Below, piece by piece: positions 9,674 through 22,092 of a DNA stretch of 64,000 nucleotides (positions within the stretch are counted from its first letter, which is position 1; the number at the start of each line of letters is the position of its first letter). The notes under the pieces are model-generated. The model was not told the origin of the DNA and searched no databases. It saw nothing but the letters and a program-made list of their open reading frames with translations. Position numbers and translations under genes: made by a program. Source of the DNA: Sphingomonas gei (lineage in GTDB: Bacteria > Pseudomonadota > Alphaproteobacteria > Sphingomonadales > Sphingomonadaceae); assembly GCF_004792685.1 (NCBI RefSeq), contig NZ_SRXT01000001.1, forward strand, positions 682,001 through 746,000, read 5' to 3'.

Positions 9674-12600
9674 TTAATTGCGCCCCGCGTAGAATGCCTG
9701 CAGCGGCTGCACGTCGAGGCTGTGCTTGCTCAGCGCCTCGATCGCGCGCGCGGTCGCCACGCTCGCCGGCGCGGTGGTGAAGTACGGGATCTTCTGCGCC
9801 ATCGCCGTCGCTCGGATGCTCGACGAATCCTTGAGCGACTGCCAGCCCTCGGTGCTGTTGAAGATCAACGCGATGTCGCCGTTCTGGATCCGGTCGACGA
9901 TGTGCGGGCGGCCCTGCGCGACCTTGTTGACGCGCTCGATCGTCAAGCCGTGGGCTTCGAGATAGCTCGCGGTGCCGCCGGTCGCGATGATCTTGAATCC
10001 CAGGCCGGCGAGAATCTGCACGCCGGGCAGCACCACTGCCTTGTCGCTTTCCTTGACGCTGACGAACAACGTCCCCGACGAAGGCAATACAGTCCCCGCC
10101 CCGAGCTGCGACTTGGCAAAGGCTGTGGCGAAATCGCGGTCGATCCCCATCACTTCGCCGGTCGACTTCATCTCGGGCGACAGCACCGGATCGACGCCGG
10201 GGAAGCGCGCCCAGGGGAACACCGCTTCCTTGACTGCGATATAGTCGATGTCGCGGTCGATCTTGGGCAGGTCCTTGAGCTTCTCGCCCGCCATCACCCG
10301 CGCGGCGATCTTCGCGATTGGGATGCCGATCGCCTTGGCGACGAAGGGCACCGTGCGGCTGGCGCGCGGATTGACTTCGATCAGATAGACCTCATTGTCC
10401 TTGACCGCGAACTGGATGTTCATCAGCCCCTTGACCTTGAGCGCGCGCGCCAGCGCCTCGGTCTGCTTCTCGATCTCGGCGATGATCTCGGCCGAGAGGC
10501 TGTAGGGCGGGATCGAGCAGGCGCTGTCGCCCGAATGGACCCCGGCTTCCTCGATATGTTGGAGCACCCCCGCGACGACGACATCGTCGCCGTCGGCGAT
10601 CGCGTCGACATCGACTTCGATAGCATCGCGCAGATACTGGTCGATCAGCACCGGGCTATCGCCCGACACCTGCACCGCGGTCTGGATATAGTCGTCGAGC
10701 TGCTGGAGCGTGTCGACGATCTCCATCGCGCGACCACCCAGCACATAGCTCGGCCGCATCAGCACCGGGAAGCCGATCCGCTCGGCCGCCGCCACCGCCT
10801 CGTCGCGGCTGCGCGCGAGGCCGTTGGCAGGCTGCTTGAGTCCCAGCTTGGCGACCAGATCGGCGAAGCGCTCGCGGTCCTCGGCCAGGTCGATCGCGTC
10901 GGGCGAGGTGCCGAGGATCGGGATCCCGGCATCCTCGAGCGCCTGGGCGAGGTTGAGCGGGGTCTGCCCGCCGAACTGAACGATCACGCCGACCAATTCG
11001 CCGTTCGACTTCTCGACCTCGAGGATCTCGAGCACGTCCTCTGCCGTGAGCGGCTCGAAATAGAGCCGGTCCGACGTGTCATAGTCGGTGCTCACCGTCT
11101 CCGGATTGCAATTGACCATGATCGTCTCATAGCCGGCATCGGCCAGCGCGAAGCAGGCGTGGCAGCAGCAATAATCGAACTCGATCCCCTGCCCGATCCG
11201 GTTCGGACCGCCGCCGAGGATGACGATCTTTTTCCGGTCGGTCGGATTGGACTCGTTCTCGGGCTCGCCGAAGCTCGGCGCCTCATAGGTCGAGTACATG
11301 TACGGCGTCTTCGCCTCGAACTCCGCCGCGCAGGTGTCGATCCGCTTGTACACGGGTCGCACGCCGAGCTTGTGGCGCAGTTTGCGGACGTCCGCCTCGG
11401 TCACCCCGCCGCTCATCGCCTTGGCGATCTCGCCGATCAGCCCATGGCTGCGCGCCATCTGCTCGGAGCCCACGCGCATGTTGACCGATTTGAGCGCGAG
11501 ATACGCCAGGCGCTTGTCGCTGAACCCCATCGACTTGAGCTTGCGCATGCCGGCGGCATCCTGCGGCAGGCCATCGCGGCAAACCCGCTCCTCGGCGGCA
11601 ACGATCTCTGCGATGCGTTCGAGAAACCATGGGTCATAGGCAGTCAGCGCCTGTACCTCGGCGACCGTGAACCCCTCGCGCAGCGCCTGGGCGGAAATCA
11701 GCAGCCGGTCTGGCGAGCGGATCGCGAGCGCGGCTTCGATCTCGTCGCGCGGTGCGCCCGCGAGGCGATCGACATTGTTGAAGCCGCTGAGCCCGGTTTC
11801 GAGCCCTCGCAATGCCTTCTGCATCGATTCATGAATGTTGCGGCCGATCGCCATGACTTCGCCGACCGACTTCATCGCGGTGCCGAGGGTCGCCTCGGCG
11901 CCCTTGAACTTCTCGAACGCGAAGCGCGGGATCTTGGTGACGACATAGTCGATCGTCGGCTCGAATGACGCCGGGGTTGCCCCGGTGATATCGTTGGTGA
12001 TCTCGTCGAGCGTATAGCCCACCGCCAATTTGGCAGCCACCTTGGCGATCGGGAAGCCGGTCGCCTTGGACGCCAGCGCCGACGAGCGCGACACGCGCGG
12101 GTTCATCTCGATGACGATCAGCCGGCCGTCCTTCGGATTGACTGCGAACTGCACGTTCGAACCACCCGTTTCGACGCCGATTTCCCGGAGTACCGCAATC
12201 GATGCGTTGCGCATGATCTGATATTCCTTGTCGGTCAGCGTCAGCGCCGGCGCGACGGTGATCGAGTCGCCTGTGTGCGTGCCCATCGCATCGACATTCT
12301 CGATGCTGCAGATGATGATGCAATTGTCCGCGCGGTCGCGGACGACTTCCATCTCATATTCCTTCCAGCCGAGCAGCGATTCCTCGATCAGCACTTCGGT
12401 GGTCGGCGAGAGGTCGAGCCCGGAGCGGACGATGCTCAGGAATTCCTCGCGATTATAGGCGATGCCGCCGCCCGATCCGCCCATGGTGAAGCTGGGGCGG
12501 ATGATCGCTGGCAGCCCGACATGCTCGAGCCCCGCCAGCGCCTCGGCTTCGCTGTGGGCGATGTGGCTGCGGGCGCTTTCGAGCCCGATCCTGGTCATCG

Positions 12601-13003
12601 CGTCCTTGAACTTGAGCCGGTCTTCGGCCTTGTCGATCGCCTCGGCATCGGCGCCGATCATGATGCAGCCGTATTTCTCGAGCGTGCCGTCATTGGCGAG
12701 CGCCAGCGCGGTGTTGAGCGCGGTCTGCCCGCCCATCGTCGGCAGCACCGCGTCGGGGCGCTCCTTCTCGATGATCCGCGCGACGATCGCCGGGGTGATC
12801 GGCTCGACATAGGTCGCGTCGGCGAGCTCGGGATCGGTCATGATCGTCGCCGGGTTCGAATTGACCAGGACGATGCGATAGCCCTCTTCCTTGAGCGCCT
12901 TGATCGCCTGCGTGCCCGAATAATCGAACTCGCACGCCTGACCGATCACGATCGGCCCCGCGCCGATGACGAGAATGGAGGAGATGTCGGTGCGTTTGGG
13001 CAT
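9674..13003 (-). CDS. carB: Carbamoyl-phosphate synthase, large subunit
   Basis: Synthesises carbamoyl phosphate from ammonia (delivered by CarA), bicarbonate and two ATP, feeding pyrimidine and arginine synthesis. 1109 aa. Two homologous ATP-grasp halves are visible: the first opens with [21 protein letters not shown], the second with [20 protein letters not shown] near residue 585. The last 140 residues form the MGS-like allosteric domain. The start [12 protein letters not shown] at 13003 is the canonical CarB N-terminus. Its A overlaps the stop of the upstream unknown gene (TAATG), so translation is coupled to that gene rather than directly to carA. Confidence 0.98.
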   Translation of the reverse strand: MPKRTDISSILVIGAGPIVIGQACEFDYSGTQAIKALKEEGYRIVLVNSNPATIMTDPELADATYVEPITPAIVARIIEKERPDAVLPTMGGQTALNTALALANDGTLEKYGCIMIGADAEAIDKAEDRLKFKDAMTRIGLESARSHIAHSEAEALAGLEHVGLPAIIRPSFTMGGSGGGIAYNREEFLSIVRSGLDLSPTTEVLIEESLLGWKEYEMEVVRDRADNCIIICSIENVDAMGTHTGDSITVAPALTLTDKEYQIMRNASIAVLREIGVETGGSNVQFAVNPKDGRLIVIEMNPRVSRSSALASKATGFPIAKVAAKLAVGYTLDEITNDITGATPASFEPTIDYVVTKIPRFAFEKFKGAEATLGTAMKSVGEVMAIGRNIHESMQKALRGLETGLSGFNNVDRLAGAPRDEIEAALAIRSPDRLLISAQALREGFTVAEVQALTAYDPWFLERIAEIVAAEERVCRDGLPQDAAGMRKLKSMGFSDKRLAYLALKSVNMRVGSEQMARSHGLIGEIAKAMSGGVTEADVRKLRHKLGVRPVYKRIDTCAAEFEAKTPYMYSTYEAPSFGEPENESNPTDRKKIVILGGGPNRIGQGIEFDYCCCHACFALADAGYETIMVNCNPETVSTDYDTSDRLYFEPLTAEDVLEILEVEKSNGELVGVIVQFGGQTPLNLAQALEDAGIPILGTSPDAIDLAEDRERFADLVAKLGLKQPANGLARSRDEAVAAAERIGFPVLMRPSYVLGGRAMEIVDTLQQLDDYIQTAVQVSGDSPVLIDQYLRDAIEVDVDAIADGDDVVVAGVLQHIEEAGVHSGDSACSIPPYSLSAEIIAEIEKQTEALARALKVKGLMNIQFAVKDNEVYLIEVNPRASRTVPFVAKAIGIPIAKIAARVMAGEKLKDLPKIDRDIDYIAVKEAVFPWARFPGVDPVLSPEMKSTGEVMGIDRDFATAFAKSQLGAGTVLPSSGTLFVSVKESDKAVVLPGVQILAGLGFKIIATGGTASYLEAHGLTIERVNKVAQGRPHIVDRIQNGDIALIFNSTEGWQSLKDSSSIRATAMAQKIPYFTTAPASVATARAIEALSKHSLDVQPLQAFYAGRN

Positions 13004-13740
13004 TAGTTTGCAGCCGCCGAAAAAATACGGAGAAAAATATCGAGCAACCCGACCACGGCGCCAGCGCGCTGGATCAGATCCCAAATGATGTCAGACGGCG
13101 GATCGGGCGCATCGGTAAGATCCCGCGCGGCCAGCAAAAACGTCCGCGCTTGGGCCGTCGCCGAATTCCCATCTGTGGCAAGCTCGCCCAGCGCAGCGTC
13201 GATAAGCCGCGAAATCACCTTGGCATTTCGATGTGTGACGCGAACCCGCGACAAGCCCGTCCACGAAGAGCTATCCGCTCTAATGGCCTCAACTTGGCCG
13301 CTGCTACGTGCCTGACGCACTCTAGGTACGAATTTATCCAAGAGCGCCAATCCTCGATCGATCCCTTGGGACGAGAGAAAAAGAGACCCTTCAGACGGAA
13401 TGATATCCTCTATTGCATGAATGCGCTCCAGCAGTACCTCACGGCCCACTAATGTGGTAATAATCTGATCGAGCTCAGCTTCTTTGGCCTCTATCCCAAG
13501 TTCGCCAGCGATCTGATGGAAATTGAACTGTTGGAGTTGATCTTGACCTCCTGGGGGTGACCTATCGTTTGTCACGTACCGCCGGACGGCCTCCGCTAGC
13601 AAAATGTCGGCCGTATCGTCGGAATCAACTGTGTCCCCCAGTTGCTCCAAGACACCTTCCATAAGCCGTTCCTGAGAAACCAACGCTGAGTCAAAAACCG
13701 TCTGGGGAGCCCCCGTATCTTGGGCGGCGAGTTTAATCAT
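13003..13740 (-). CDS. Unknown protein encoded between carA and carB
   Basis: 245 aa, no cysteines, no signal peptide. Residues about 68-135 ([20 protein letters not shown] onward to the [15 protein letters not shown] helix) look like a winged-helix fold. The C-terminus ends in an amphipathic/hydrophobic segment ([20 protein letters not shown]). It overlaps the carA stop by 8 nt and carB by 1 nt, so the three are one translationally coupled unit. G+C is lower than in carA/carB: row 13441-13500 has 29 of 60 G+C against 38 of 60 in row 12601-12660, and codon choice is more relaxed. This suggests acquisition by transfer. I cannot assign a family or function. It is likely real because its frame fits both overlaps. 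Confidence 0.75.
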   Translation of the reverse strand: MIKLAAQDTGAPQTVFDSALVSQERLMEGVLEQLGDTVDSDDTADILLAEAVRRYVTNDRSPPGGQDQLQQFNFHQIAGELGIEAKEAELDQIITTLVGREVLLERIHAIEDIIPSEGSLFLSSQGIDRGLALLDKFVPRVRQARSSGQVEAIRADSSSWTGLSRVRVTHRNAKVISRLIDAALGELATDGNSATAQARTFLLAARDLTDAPDPPSDIIWDLIQRAGAVVGLLDIFLRIFSAAAN

Positions 13741-14917
13741 TGTGGTTCATCATCCCCACAAACCGCTCAAACAGATATAAACTATCCTGCGGCCCCGGGC
13801 TGGCTTCGGGGTGATACTGCACCGCAAAGGCCGGCCGGTCGGTCAGCTCGAACCCGGCGTTGGACCCATCGAACAACGAAACATGCGTTTCGCGCGCATT
13901 CGCCGGCAGCGTCTCGCTCAGCACCGCGAAGCCGTGGTTCATGCTGGTGATCTCGACCGCGCCGTCGCTAAGCCGCTTGACCGGGTGGTTGGCGCCGCGA
14001 TGGCCCTGGAACATCTTGCTGGTCTGCGCGCCCACCGCCAGCGCCATCAATTGATGGCCGAGGCAGATGCCGAACACCGGCTTGCCGCTGTCGAGCATCT
14101 GCCGGATCACCGGCACGGCATATTCGGCGGTGGCGGCGGGGTCGCCGGGACCGTTCGACAGGAAGAAGCCGTCAGGCGCGAAGCGCATCGCCTGTTCGAA
14201 CGTCGCGGTCGCCGGCAGCACGGTGACTTCAGCGCCTGCCTTAACGAGGTTTCGGAAGATATTGTGTTTGCTGCCATAATCGATCGCAACGACATGCGGT
14301 CGCTTGGCATCGATAGTGTGACCTTCGTGTGAACTTCCATAGCCCGCGCCCAGCCGCCACACGCCGCCTTCCCATCCGAAATGGGTCTCGGCGGTGACCG
14401 CGATGGCAAGGTCCATGCCCTCGAGCCCCGGCCATTCGCGCGCCATTTGGAGCAGCAGCGGAATGTCGAATTCGCCGCGCGCCGAATGCGCGATCACGCC
14501 GTTGGGCGCGCCGCTGCCGCGGATCCGCCGGGTCAGCGCCCGCGTATCGATCCCCGAAAGCCCGATCCGGGCGTGCTTCTTCATCCAGACGTCGAGATGC
14601 TCGGTCGAACGGAAGTTGCTCGGCTCGGTGACGTCCTCGCGGACGATCATGCCCAGCGCGTGCGGCTCGTCGGCCTCGAAATCGTCGGGGTTGGCCCCGA
14701 CATTGCCGATATGCGGGAAAGTGAAGTTGATGATCTGACCGGCGAAGCTCGGATCGGTCATGATCTCTTGATAGCCGGTCATCGCGGTGTGGAAGCACAC
14801 TTCGCCGACTGCCTGCCCCTCGGCCCCGAATCCCCTTCCCCAGACCACATCTCCCGAGGCGAGCACCAGGACTCCGGTGGCTCCAGCAGGCACGGACATG
14901 GGTTTGGCTTCGGCCAT
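13733..14917 (-). CDS. carA: Carbamoyl-phosphate synthase, small (glutamine amidotransferase) subunit
   Basis: Hydrolyses glutamine and channels ammonia to CarB. 394 aa. The N-terminal CPSase small-chain domain spans about 1-190 (GYQEIMTDPSFAGQIINFTF is conserved). The class I glutamine amidotransferase domain covers the rest, with the nucleophile in GICLGHQLMAL and the His/Glu pair in YHPEASPGP near the C-terminus. First gene of carA - unknown - carB. No attenuator or PyrR-type site was seen in the 139 nt between it and the divergent yqeY. Confidence 0.97.
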   Translation of the reverse strand: MAEAKPMSVPAGATGVLVLASGDVVWGRGFGAEGQAVGEVCFHTAMTGYQEIMTDPSFAGQIINFTFPHIGNVGANPDDFEADEPHALGMIVREDVTEPSNFRSTEHLDVWMKKHARIGLSGIDTRALTRRIRGSGAPNGVIAHSARGEFDIPLLLQMAREWPGLEGMDLAIAVTAETHFGWEGGVWRLGAGYGSSHEGHTIDAKRPHVVAIDYGSKHNIFRNLVKAGAEVTVLPATATFEQAMRFAPDGFFLSNGPGDPAATAEYAVPVIRQMLDSGKPVFGICLGHQLMALAVGAQTSKMFQGHRGANHPVKRLSDGAVEITSMNHGFAVLSETLPANARETHVSLFDGSNAGFELTDRPAFAVQYHPEASPGPQDSLYLFERFVGMMNHND

Positions 14918-15056
14918 TAAGGGTGGCGCTCCAGTTGAGGTTGCGGCGATGTCGCTAAGGGGTGGCGGCTAGACCCCTGCCCGCCCCGCGTCAACCGGTT
15001 CACGGACGCTGCGACCTGGGCTAGGACTGATCGCTTTCCGATTATCGAGAGACATC

Positions 15057-15509
15057 ATGATTCGCGACGACATCAAGGCCGCGCAGATCACCGCCATGAA
15101 GGCCGGTGACAAGACGAGCCGCGGGGCCATCACCCTCATCCAGTCGGCGATCAAGAATCGCGACATCGAGGCGCGCACCGGCAAGGCCCCCGAGGACGAC
15201 GACGTCTTGGTGGTCGAAGTGCTCCAGAAGATGGTCAAGCAGCGCCGCGAATCGATCGAGATGTACGTGAAGGGCGGCCGCCAAGAGCTTGCCGACGCCG
15301 AAGCCGCCGAAGTCGCCGTGATCGAGCGGTTCCTGCCGCAGCAGATGAGCGAGGCGGAGACTGCCGCGGCGATCGAGGCGATCAAGGCCGAGCTCGGCGC
15401 CAGCGGCATGAAGGACATGGGCCGCGTGATGGCCGAGCTCAAGGCGCGGCATGCGAGCACGCTGGATATGAGCAAGGCGAGCGCGGCGGTGAAGGCGGCG
15501 CTGAGCTGA
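15057..15509 (+). CDS. GatB/YqeY domain-containing protein
   Basis: 150 aa protein consisting only of the YqeY fold: an N-terminal helical bundle (IRDDIKAAQITAMKAGDK, then LIQSAIKNRDIEARTGK) and a C-terminal segment with GMKDMGRVMAELKARH, which resembles the tail domain of GatB/GatE. The family is thought to interact with tRNA-related enzymes, but its role is not established. It lies directly ahead of dnaG with a 1 nt gap, a common alphaproteobacterial arrangement (yqeY-dnaG-rpoD). Confidence 0.93.
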   Translation: MIRDDIKAAQITAMKAGDKTSRGAITLIQSAIKNRDIEARTGKAPEDDDVLVVEVLQKMVKQRRESIEMYVKGGRQELADAEAAEVAVIERFLPQQMSEAETAAAIEAIKAELGASGMKDMGRVMAELKARHASTLDMSKASAAVKAALS

Positions 15510-15510
15510 G

Positions 15511-17391
15511 GTGAGCCTCACCCCCCAATTCCTCGACGAGCTCCGCGCGCGCACGCTCCTCTCGGGCCTCATCGCCAAGACGGTGAAGCTGCAAAAGGCC
15601 GGCCGCGAGTTCCGCGCATGCTGCCCGTTCCACCAGGAAAAGACCCCGAGCTTCTACGTCAACGACGACAAGGGCTTTTATCACTGCTTCGGCTGCTCGG
15701 CGCATGGCGATGCGATCCGCTGGATGACCGAGCAGCGCGGGCTGCCGTTCATCGATGCGGTCAAGGAGCTCGCCCAGGCCGCCGGCATGGAAATGCCCGA
15801 GCAGGACCGTCACGCCGCCGAAAAGGCCGAGCGCGCCAAGGGACTGCACGAGGCGATGGCCGACGCGGCGCAGTGGTTCGTCGACAAATTGAACGGGATC
15901 GAAGGCGCCGAGGCGCGAAATGTCCTCAAGCGCCGGGGGATCACAGACGATGTCGCCCGCAGCTTCGGGCTCGGCTTCGCCCCCGATTCGCGCGGCAAGC
16001 TCAAGGACGCGCTCAAGGCGTATGGCGATGCGATGCTGGTCGAATCCGGCATGCTGATCCAGGTCGAGGAGAAGGAGCCGTACGACCGTTTCCGCGGCCG
16101 GCTGATGATTCCGATCCGCGATGTTCGCGGTCGCGTGATCGCATTCGGCGGGCGGATCATCGGTGACGGCGAACCCAAATATCTCAACTCGCCCGAGACT
16201 CCGCTCTTCGACAAGGGTCGCACGCTCTACAATCTCGACCGAGCCCAGGCGGCGGCGCGCAAGACCGGCCGGGTGCTTGCGGTCGAAGGCTATATGGACG
16301 TGATCGCGCTCGCCCAGGCGGGGTTCGACGAAGCCGTGGCCCCGCTCGGTACCGCGCTCACCGAACACCAGCTCGAGCGGCTGTGGCGGATGGCCGAAGT
16401 GCCCCTGCTCTGCTTCGACGGCGATTCGGCGGGGCAGAAGGCGGCGCTGCGGGCGGCGCACCGTGCGCTCCCTATGCTCCAGCCGGGACGCAGCCTCGCC
16501 TTCGTCACGTTGCCCGACGGTCTCGATCCCGACGATCTGGTCCGCAGCAAGGGCGCCGCGGCATTCGAGGCCTTGCTCAAGGCGCCGCAGCCCTTGGTCG
16601 ACCGGCTGTGGCAGAGCGAGATCGCCGCCGAGCCGCTCGACACGCCCGAGCAGCGCGCCGGCCTCAAGCGCCGGCTGAGCGCGCTCGCCGAGACCATCGC
16701 CGACGGCAATGTGAAGCACGAATATCTTGCCGAATTCCGCACGCGCACCGATGCGCATTTCGGTCGCGGTCCAGGCGCCTTCGAAGCCCGGCAGCGCGGT
16801 CCCGGCGCTCCCGCACGGGGCAAGCGCGACCGGCGCGGCAACTGGCAGCCCCCCGAGACCATGCCCGGCACCACGATGCGCGGCGTGGCGGTGGCGGGCG
16901 GGCTAGACCCGATCCTCGCCAAGGCCGTGCTCGCCGGGCTGATCCGCCACCCGGCCGAGATCGCGCGCCACATGGAGGTGCTTGGGTCGCTGCGCAGCGC
17001 CTCGGGAGCGCTCGGCAAATTGTTCGAAGCCGTGATCGACGTGGCACTCGAGGACCGGCAGCTTGATAGCGGCAAAGTTCTCACCATATTGGCCCGGTCC
17101 GGATTTGATTCTGTGGCGAGCGATCTGTTGAGAGCCGATACGCTTCCTTTCTCCTTCACCCGCAGGCAGGCGGACGAAGCGAGGGCGCGCGAAGACCTGA
17201 ACGAAGCGATCGCCGTGATGGTCGCGCAGCCGGCGGTGGATGCGGCGCTGGCCGAAGCCACCGCGGCGCTGAGCAGGGACGGTTCGGAAGAAGCGTTCAC
17301 TCGGCAGGTGGCGCTTTCGCGGAAGCGCCAGGAGCTCGAAGCGCGGCTTGCGAATCTGATGCTTGCGGACGAAGAAGATTTCGATGATTAG
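15511..17391 (+). CDS. dnaG: DNA primase
   Basis: Lays RNA primers at the replication fork. 626 aa. CHC2 zinc finger with Cys38, His41, Cys59 and Cys62 ([12 protein letters not shown] ... [11 protein letters not shown] type). The catalytic core and Toprim domain lie near 255-345 ([13 protein letters not shown], then [12 protein letters not shown]). The C-terminal helicase-binding region spans about 470-626. GTG start at 15511, one base after the yqeY stop. It is followed after 41 nt by rpoD, giving the classical macromolecular synthesis arrangement (with yqeY in place of rpsU). Confidence 0.97.
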   Translation: MSLTPQFLDELRARTLLSGLIAKTVKLQKAGREFRACCPFHQEKTPSFYVNDDKGFYHCFGCSAHGDAIRWMTEQRGLPFIDAVKELAQAAGMEMPEQDRHAAEKAERAKGLHEAMADAAQWFVDKLNGIEGAEARNVLKRRGITDDVARSFGLGFAPDSRGKLKDALKAYGDAMLVESGMLIQVEEKEPYDRFRGRLMIPIRDVRGRVIAFGGRIIGDGEPKYLNSPETPLFDKGRTLYNLDRAQAAARKTGRVLAVEGYMDVIALAQAGFDEAVAPLGTALTEHQLERLWRMAEVPLLCFDGDSAGQKAALRAAHRALPMLQPGRSLAFVTLPDGLDPDDLVRSKGAAAFEALLKAPQPLVDRLWQSEIAAEPLDTPEQRAGLKRRLSALAETIADGNVKHEYLAEFRTRTDAHFGRGPGAFEARQRGPGAPARGKRDRRGNWQPPETMPGTTMRGVAVAGGLDPILAKAVLAGLIRHPAEIARHMEVLGSLRSASGALGKLFEAVIDVALEDRQLDSGKVLTILARSGFDSVASDLLRADTLPFSFTRRQADEARAREDLNEAIAVMVAQPAVDAALAEATAALSRDGSEEAFTRQVALSRKRQELEARLANLMLADEEDFDD

Positions 17392-17398
17392 GGCGGCG

Positions 17399-17404
17399 TA
17401 TAAT
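17399..17404 (+). promoter_or_regulatory. Possible -10 element for rpoD inside a small hairpin
   Basis: A perfect TATAAT lies in the loop of a 6 bp GGCGGC/GCCGCC hairpin (17392-17397 and 17406-17411) between dnaG and rpoD, about 29 nt before the rpoD ATG. No convincing -35 box is present 16-18 bp upstream. It could be an internal rpoD promoter, or chance. Confidence 0.3.
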
Positions 17405-17432
17405 AGCCGCCATCATATTTCGAGGGTTATTG

Positions 17433-19466
<2,034 letters not shown>

Positions 19467-19779
19467 CGCCGCTCGCGGCACCGCCTGAAACTAGAACACC
19501 CCCGGAATTGCTTCCGGGGGTGTTCTGGTTTTCGAGACAGGCATCGCTGCCCATCCTAACGCTTTCCGGCCGTGTTCGGCGGCCCGGCCGCGTTCCTCCC
19601 CCTGGATCGAAAACCCGTCGCTCGTCGCGCCTGCCGCTCCCCCCGAAGCGGCTCGCAGCAATTCTGCGCAGGCAATCCCGGTAGACGATTTTCGCGGCTC
19701 GCCGTTGAACGTACGTCTCGCCAGCTTGCGCGGCAATCTCAGCTCGCAAGGATTGGCGTTAACCAAGCGGGCAGGCGGA
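19467..19779. other. Intergenic region after rpoD (313 nt)
   Basis: Apart from the rpoD terminator at 19493-19526 I see no convincing gene. Short frames on both strands lack ribosome-binding sites and have Arg-rich, uncharacteristic translations, and one runs straight through the terminator stem. It may hold a small RNA or the remains of a gene, but nothing supports either. Confidence 0.5.
19493..19526 (+). terminator. Intrinsic terminator of rpoD
   Basis: A perfect 15 bp stem, AGAACACCCCCGGAA (19493-19507) with its complement at 19512-19526, closed by a TTGC tetraloop and followed by GGTTTT. It starts 27 nt after the rpoD stop and is the strongest intrinsic terminator in the window. Confidence 0.9.
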
Positions 19780-20250
19780 TTATTTTGGGACGGCTTGCCA
19801 CACTGCGGCAGCCACGCCGCCGCCGCCCACACTGAACGGCGGGCTATCATCACTTCCGTCGATCTTCAGGACGAATGCCGCGCTGAGCGGCGAGTTGCGG
19901 TGCCGTGGACGTGGCTGTTCACGCAATATGTCATACACCGCGTAGCGCCCGCCTGCACGGGCAGTGACTTCGGGCGGGGTCTCGGAGTCGACCACGAGCG
20001 TCTTGGCCACCCTGCGCTCCACGATCAGGGAAGCTTCGGGCAACCGCTCGAGGCGGGCATTGCCGGCCGGGAGCATGAAGCGTTGCGGAAGCGTCTTGTC
20101 GACGGCAGGCTCGGGAATGCGCCGCGCGGCGGGATCCTTGACGAGCTCGGCTATCGCGATCGGCCGCGAACCGGCCCCGGACCGTTCGCCGGCCAGCGCA
20201 GGACAGGACAGCGCACAGAGAACCACGCAGGAAATCAGCGTATCGCGCAT
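19780..20250 (-). CDS. Hypothetical secreted protein
   Basis: 156 aa with a clear Sec signal peptide (MRDTLISCVVLCALSCPALA, cleavage after ALA). The mature part contains a segment LPQRFMLPAGNARLERLPEA and a Gly-rich C-terminus (FSVGGGGVAAAVWQA). No domain is recognised. The ATG at 20250 follows GGGGAAA and starts the signal peptide; an upstream in-frame ATG at 20286 would add a non-signal extension. It is alone, convergent with rpoD, and downstream of rpmE by about 295 nt. Confidence 0.6.
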   Translation of the reverse strand: MRDTLISCVVLCALSCPALAGERSGAGSRPIAIAELVKDPAARRIPEPAVDKTLPQRFMLPAGNARLERLPEASLIVERRVAKTLVVDSETPPEVTARAGGRYAVYDILREQPRPRHRNSPLSAAFVLKIDGSDDSPPFSVGGGGVAAAVWQAVPK

Positions 20251-20447
20251 CACCGTTTCCCCAAAAAACCAGTGAAGATGAGTCAAGCTGACCTATCCGC
20301 AGCATGAACGCAATGCGGCTTGGCTTCGTTCCGCCGCATTCCGCCCTCTTTGCGCCGTAACTACATCAAATTCCTCGAAACCAAGTGCATAAGCGCTTGT
20401 CCCATGCCCCGAGATAGCCGCGCCCGGCTAAAGCTGCGTTAACGCAG

Positions 20448-20511
20448 AAAGCCCCGGCACCGCCGGACCGCCCGAGCAACCGCCCACGCAATCCGGCCGT
20501 GCCGGGGCTTT
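20448..20511 (-). terminator. Terminator-like hairpin downstream of rpmE
   Basis: 13 nt arms AAAGCCCCGGCAC (20448-20460) and GTGCCGGGGCTTT (20499-20511) are perfectly complementary. An inner CCGGA/TCCGG pairing lies inside the 38 nt loop. Read on the minus strand the stem ends GGGGCTTTCTGCGTT, compatible with intrinsic termination of rpmE, which stops 34 nt upstream. Confidence 0.7.
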
Positions 20512-20544
20512 CAAAAGCTGAAAGCGCTGCCTCGCGGCCCGCTT

Positions 20545-20775
20545 TTACTTCTTGCCGAGCGAAAGACCGCCGAAACGCTTGTTGAAGCGCGCGACCTGGC
20601 CGCCTTGATCGAGCATCTGACCACGGCCGCCGGTCCAGGCCGGGTGCGCCAGCGGATCGATGTCGAGCGTCATCAGATCGCCTTCCTTGCCCCAGGTCGA
20701 GCGAGTCTCGAACACGGTGCCGTCGGTCATCTGCACCTTGATCATGTGATAATCGGGATGCGTGTCTTTCTTCAC
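20545..20775 (-). CDS. rpmE: 50S ribosomal protein L31
   Basis: 76 aa ribosomal protein with the L31 signature [19 protein letters not shown] at the N-terminus and HPAWTGG in the middle. It has no CxxC zinc ribbon, so it is of the zinc-independent type and not a zinc-regulated pair member. The GTG at 20775 is chosen because the protein normally begins M-K-K-D-x-H-P and AAGGA lies 8 nt upstream; a frame extending 8 residues upstream would leave no usable site. Confidence 0.95.
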   Translation of the reverse strand: MKKDTHPDYHMIKVQMTDGTVFETRSTWGKEGDLMTLDIDPLAHPAWTGGRGQMLDQGGQVARFNKRFGGLSLGKK

Positions 20776-20872
20776 GATGCAATTCCTTGGAAAAGCCACC
20801 GGTTTCCGACCGGCAGCGGACGCGGGCGGTTAGCAGAGGGGGGCAGCAAAGGCAACCATCCCTCCCCGGAAA

Positions 20873-21349
20873 TCAGGGTGCAGGGGGCTCCGCGATCATC
20901 GCCGTGAATTCGCATTCGGTGGCGACTTCGCCGTTGAGCAGCGCCCTGCCCGCGAACTTGCACACGCGCGACCGCTTCTGAAGAAATTCGACCTCGAGCC
21001 GCAGCAACACGCCGGGCTCGACCGGCTTGCGGAACTTCACCCCGTCGATCGACATGAAATAGACCAGCTTGCCCGAGCTGGCGAGGCCGAGGCTCTCCAC
21101 CGCGAGCACGCCCGCGGCCTGTGCCAGTGCCTCGACCTGGAGCACGCCGGGCATGATCGGGCGCCCGGGGAAATGCCCCTGGAAGAATTCCTCGTTGATC
21201 GACACTGCCTTGATCGCGACGATGCGTTCGTTGAGCACAAGCTCCTCGACGCGATCGACCAGCAGCATCGGATAGCGGTGCGGCAACGCCGCCATCACCC
21301 GCTTGATGTCGAGCGGGCCGATGGCGTTGTCGGTTTCGTTGTCGCTCAC
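20873..21349 (-). CDS. fabZ: 3-hydroxyacyl-[acyl-carrier-protein] dehydratase FabZ
   Basis: Dehydrates beta-hydroxyacyl-ACP in fatty acid elongation. 158 aa hot-dog fold with the active-site segments [15 protein letters not shown] (catalytic His) and [18 protein letters not shown] (catalytic Glu). GTG start at 21349 overlaps the stop of the Skp-like gene (GTGA). It is the last gene of the rpsB-to-fabZ cluster. In LPS-making relatives lpxD sits before and lpxA after fabZ; neither is present here. Confidence 0.96.
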   Translation of the reverse strand: MSDNETDNAIGPLDIKRVMAALPHRYPMLLVDRVEELVLNERIVAIKAVSINEEFFQGHFPGRPIMPGVLQVEALAQAAGVLAVESLGLASSGKLVYFMSIDGVKFRKPVEPGVLLRLEVEFLQKRSRVCKFAGRALLNGEVATECEFTAMIAEPPAP

Positions 21350-22092
21350 CGAGGCTCGGCAGGCTTGGGCTGCGTACCCGTAGCCGCCGCGGGAGCTGCG
21401 GCCGGGGCTGCGCCGCCCTGCTGCTGCGCCGCCTGCTGATAGGCCTGGATCTGCGCCGCCTGGGCGATCTGCTGCTGAATCGCCAGCGTCTCGCGCGAAG
21501 GCTGCCAATTGGCCGGGGGCTGGATGCTTACGGTGGGTGTGGTTTTGTCGATTTCGGCAGTGATCGCCTGGCTGATATTGGCCGAATCGGGGGCGTACAT
21601 GAACACCTCCGGCGACAGCACGACACTGATCTTGCGGGCGTTGACGACGCGCAACTGCGCAGCCTCGTACTGACGCAGCACCGACTCGATCGCGAAAAGC
21701 TCGGCGCGTGCCGCCGGGTTGCTCAGGCGACCCATATCGTTCTGGGCATTGGTCTGGGCAGTGCGAATCTTCTCGACCGCCGGATTCTTGGCGGTCTGCG
21801 CGGCCTTGGCCTCTTCCTCGCTAACCTTGCCATCCTTGTTCGAATCGAGCTGCGCAACGAGCGGCTTGAGCTCGGTATCGAGCTGCTGGCGGCGCTGCTG
21901 CATCTGGTCGAACGCTGCCTTGTAGGTCGTCGAGATCTGCTGATTGGCAGCTCCGAAAGCCTTCGAGCTGGCGACGACGCTGGTCGGATTGGCATAAGCG
22001 ATGCCGGCGACCTGGGCCTGGGCGGGCGCAGCGATCGCGAGCGTTGCGGGAGCGGCGAGCATCGCCGCCAGGAGTGTTTTCTTCGTAATCAT
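21346..22092 (-). CDS. OmpH/Skp-like periplasmic chaperone with an EF-hand loop
   Basis: 248 aa, longer than E. coli Skp (about 160). Signal peptide at 1-27 ([17 protein letters not shown]). The body is a long helical region (about 45-130) typical of OmpH/Skp, followed by a conserved strand part ([18 protein letters not shown]) and a Gln/Ala/Pro-rich tail. The helical region contains a complete EF-hand loop at residues 83-94 ([12 protein letters not shown]). Skp escorts unfolded outer-membrane proteins to BamA, whose gene ends 1 nt into this start codon (TGATG). Confidence 0.9.
   Translation of the reverse strand: MITKKTLLAAMLAAPATLAIAAPAQAQVAGIAYANPTSVVASSKAFGAANQQISTTYKAAFDQMQQRRQQLDTELKPLVAQLDSNKDGKVSEEEAKAAQTAKNPAVEKIRTAQTNAQNDMGRLSNPAARAELFAIESVLRQYEAAQLRVVNARKISVVLSPEVFMYAPDSANISQAITAEIDKTTPTVSIQPPANWQPSRETLAIQQQIAQAAQIQAYQQAAQQQGGAAPAAAPAAATGTQPKPAEPR

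Noticed and set aside
9722..11968. 748-codon open frame antisense to carB
   Set aside because: Shadow of carB; no ribosome-binding site or recognisable domain, and the sense frame is an unmistakable carbamoyl-phosphate synthase.
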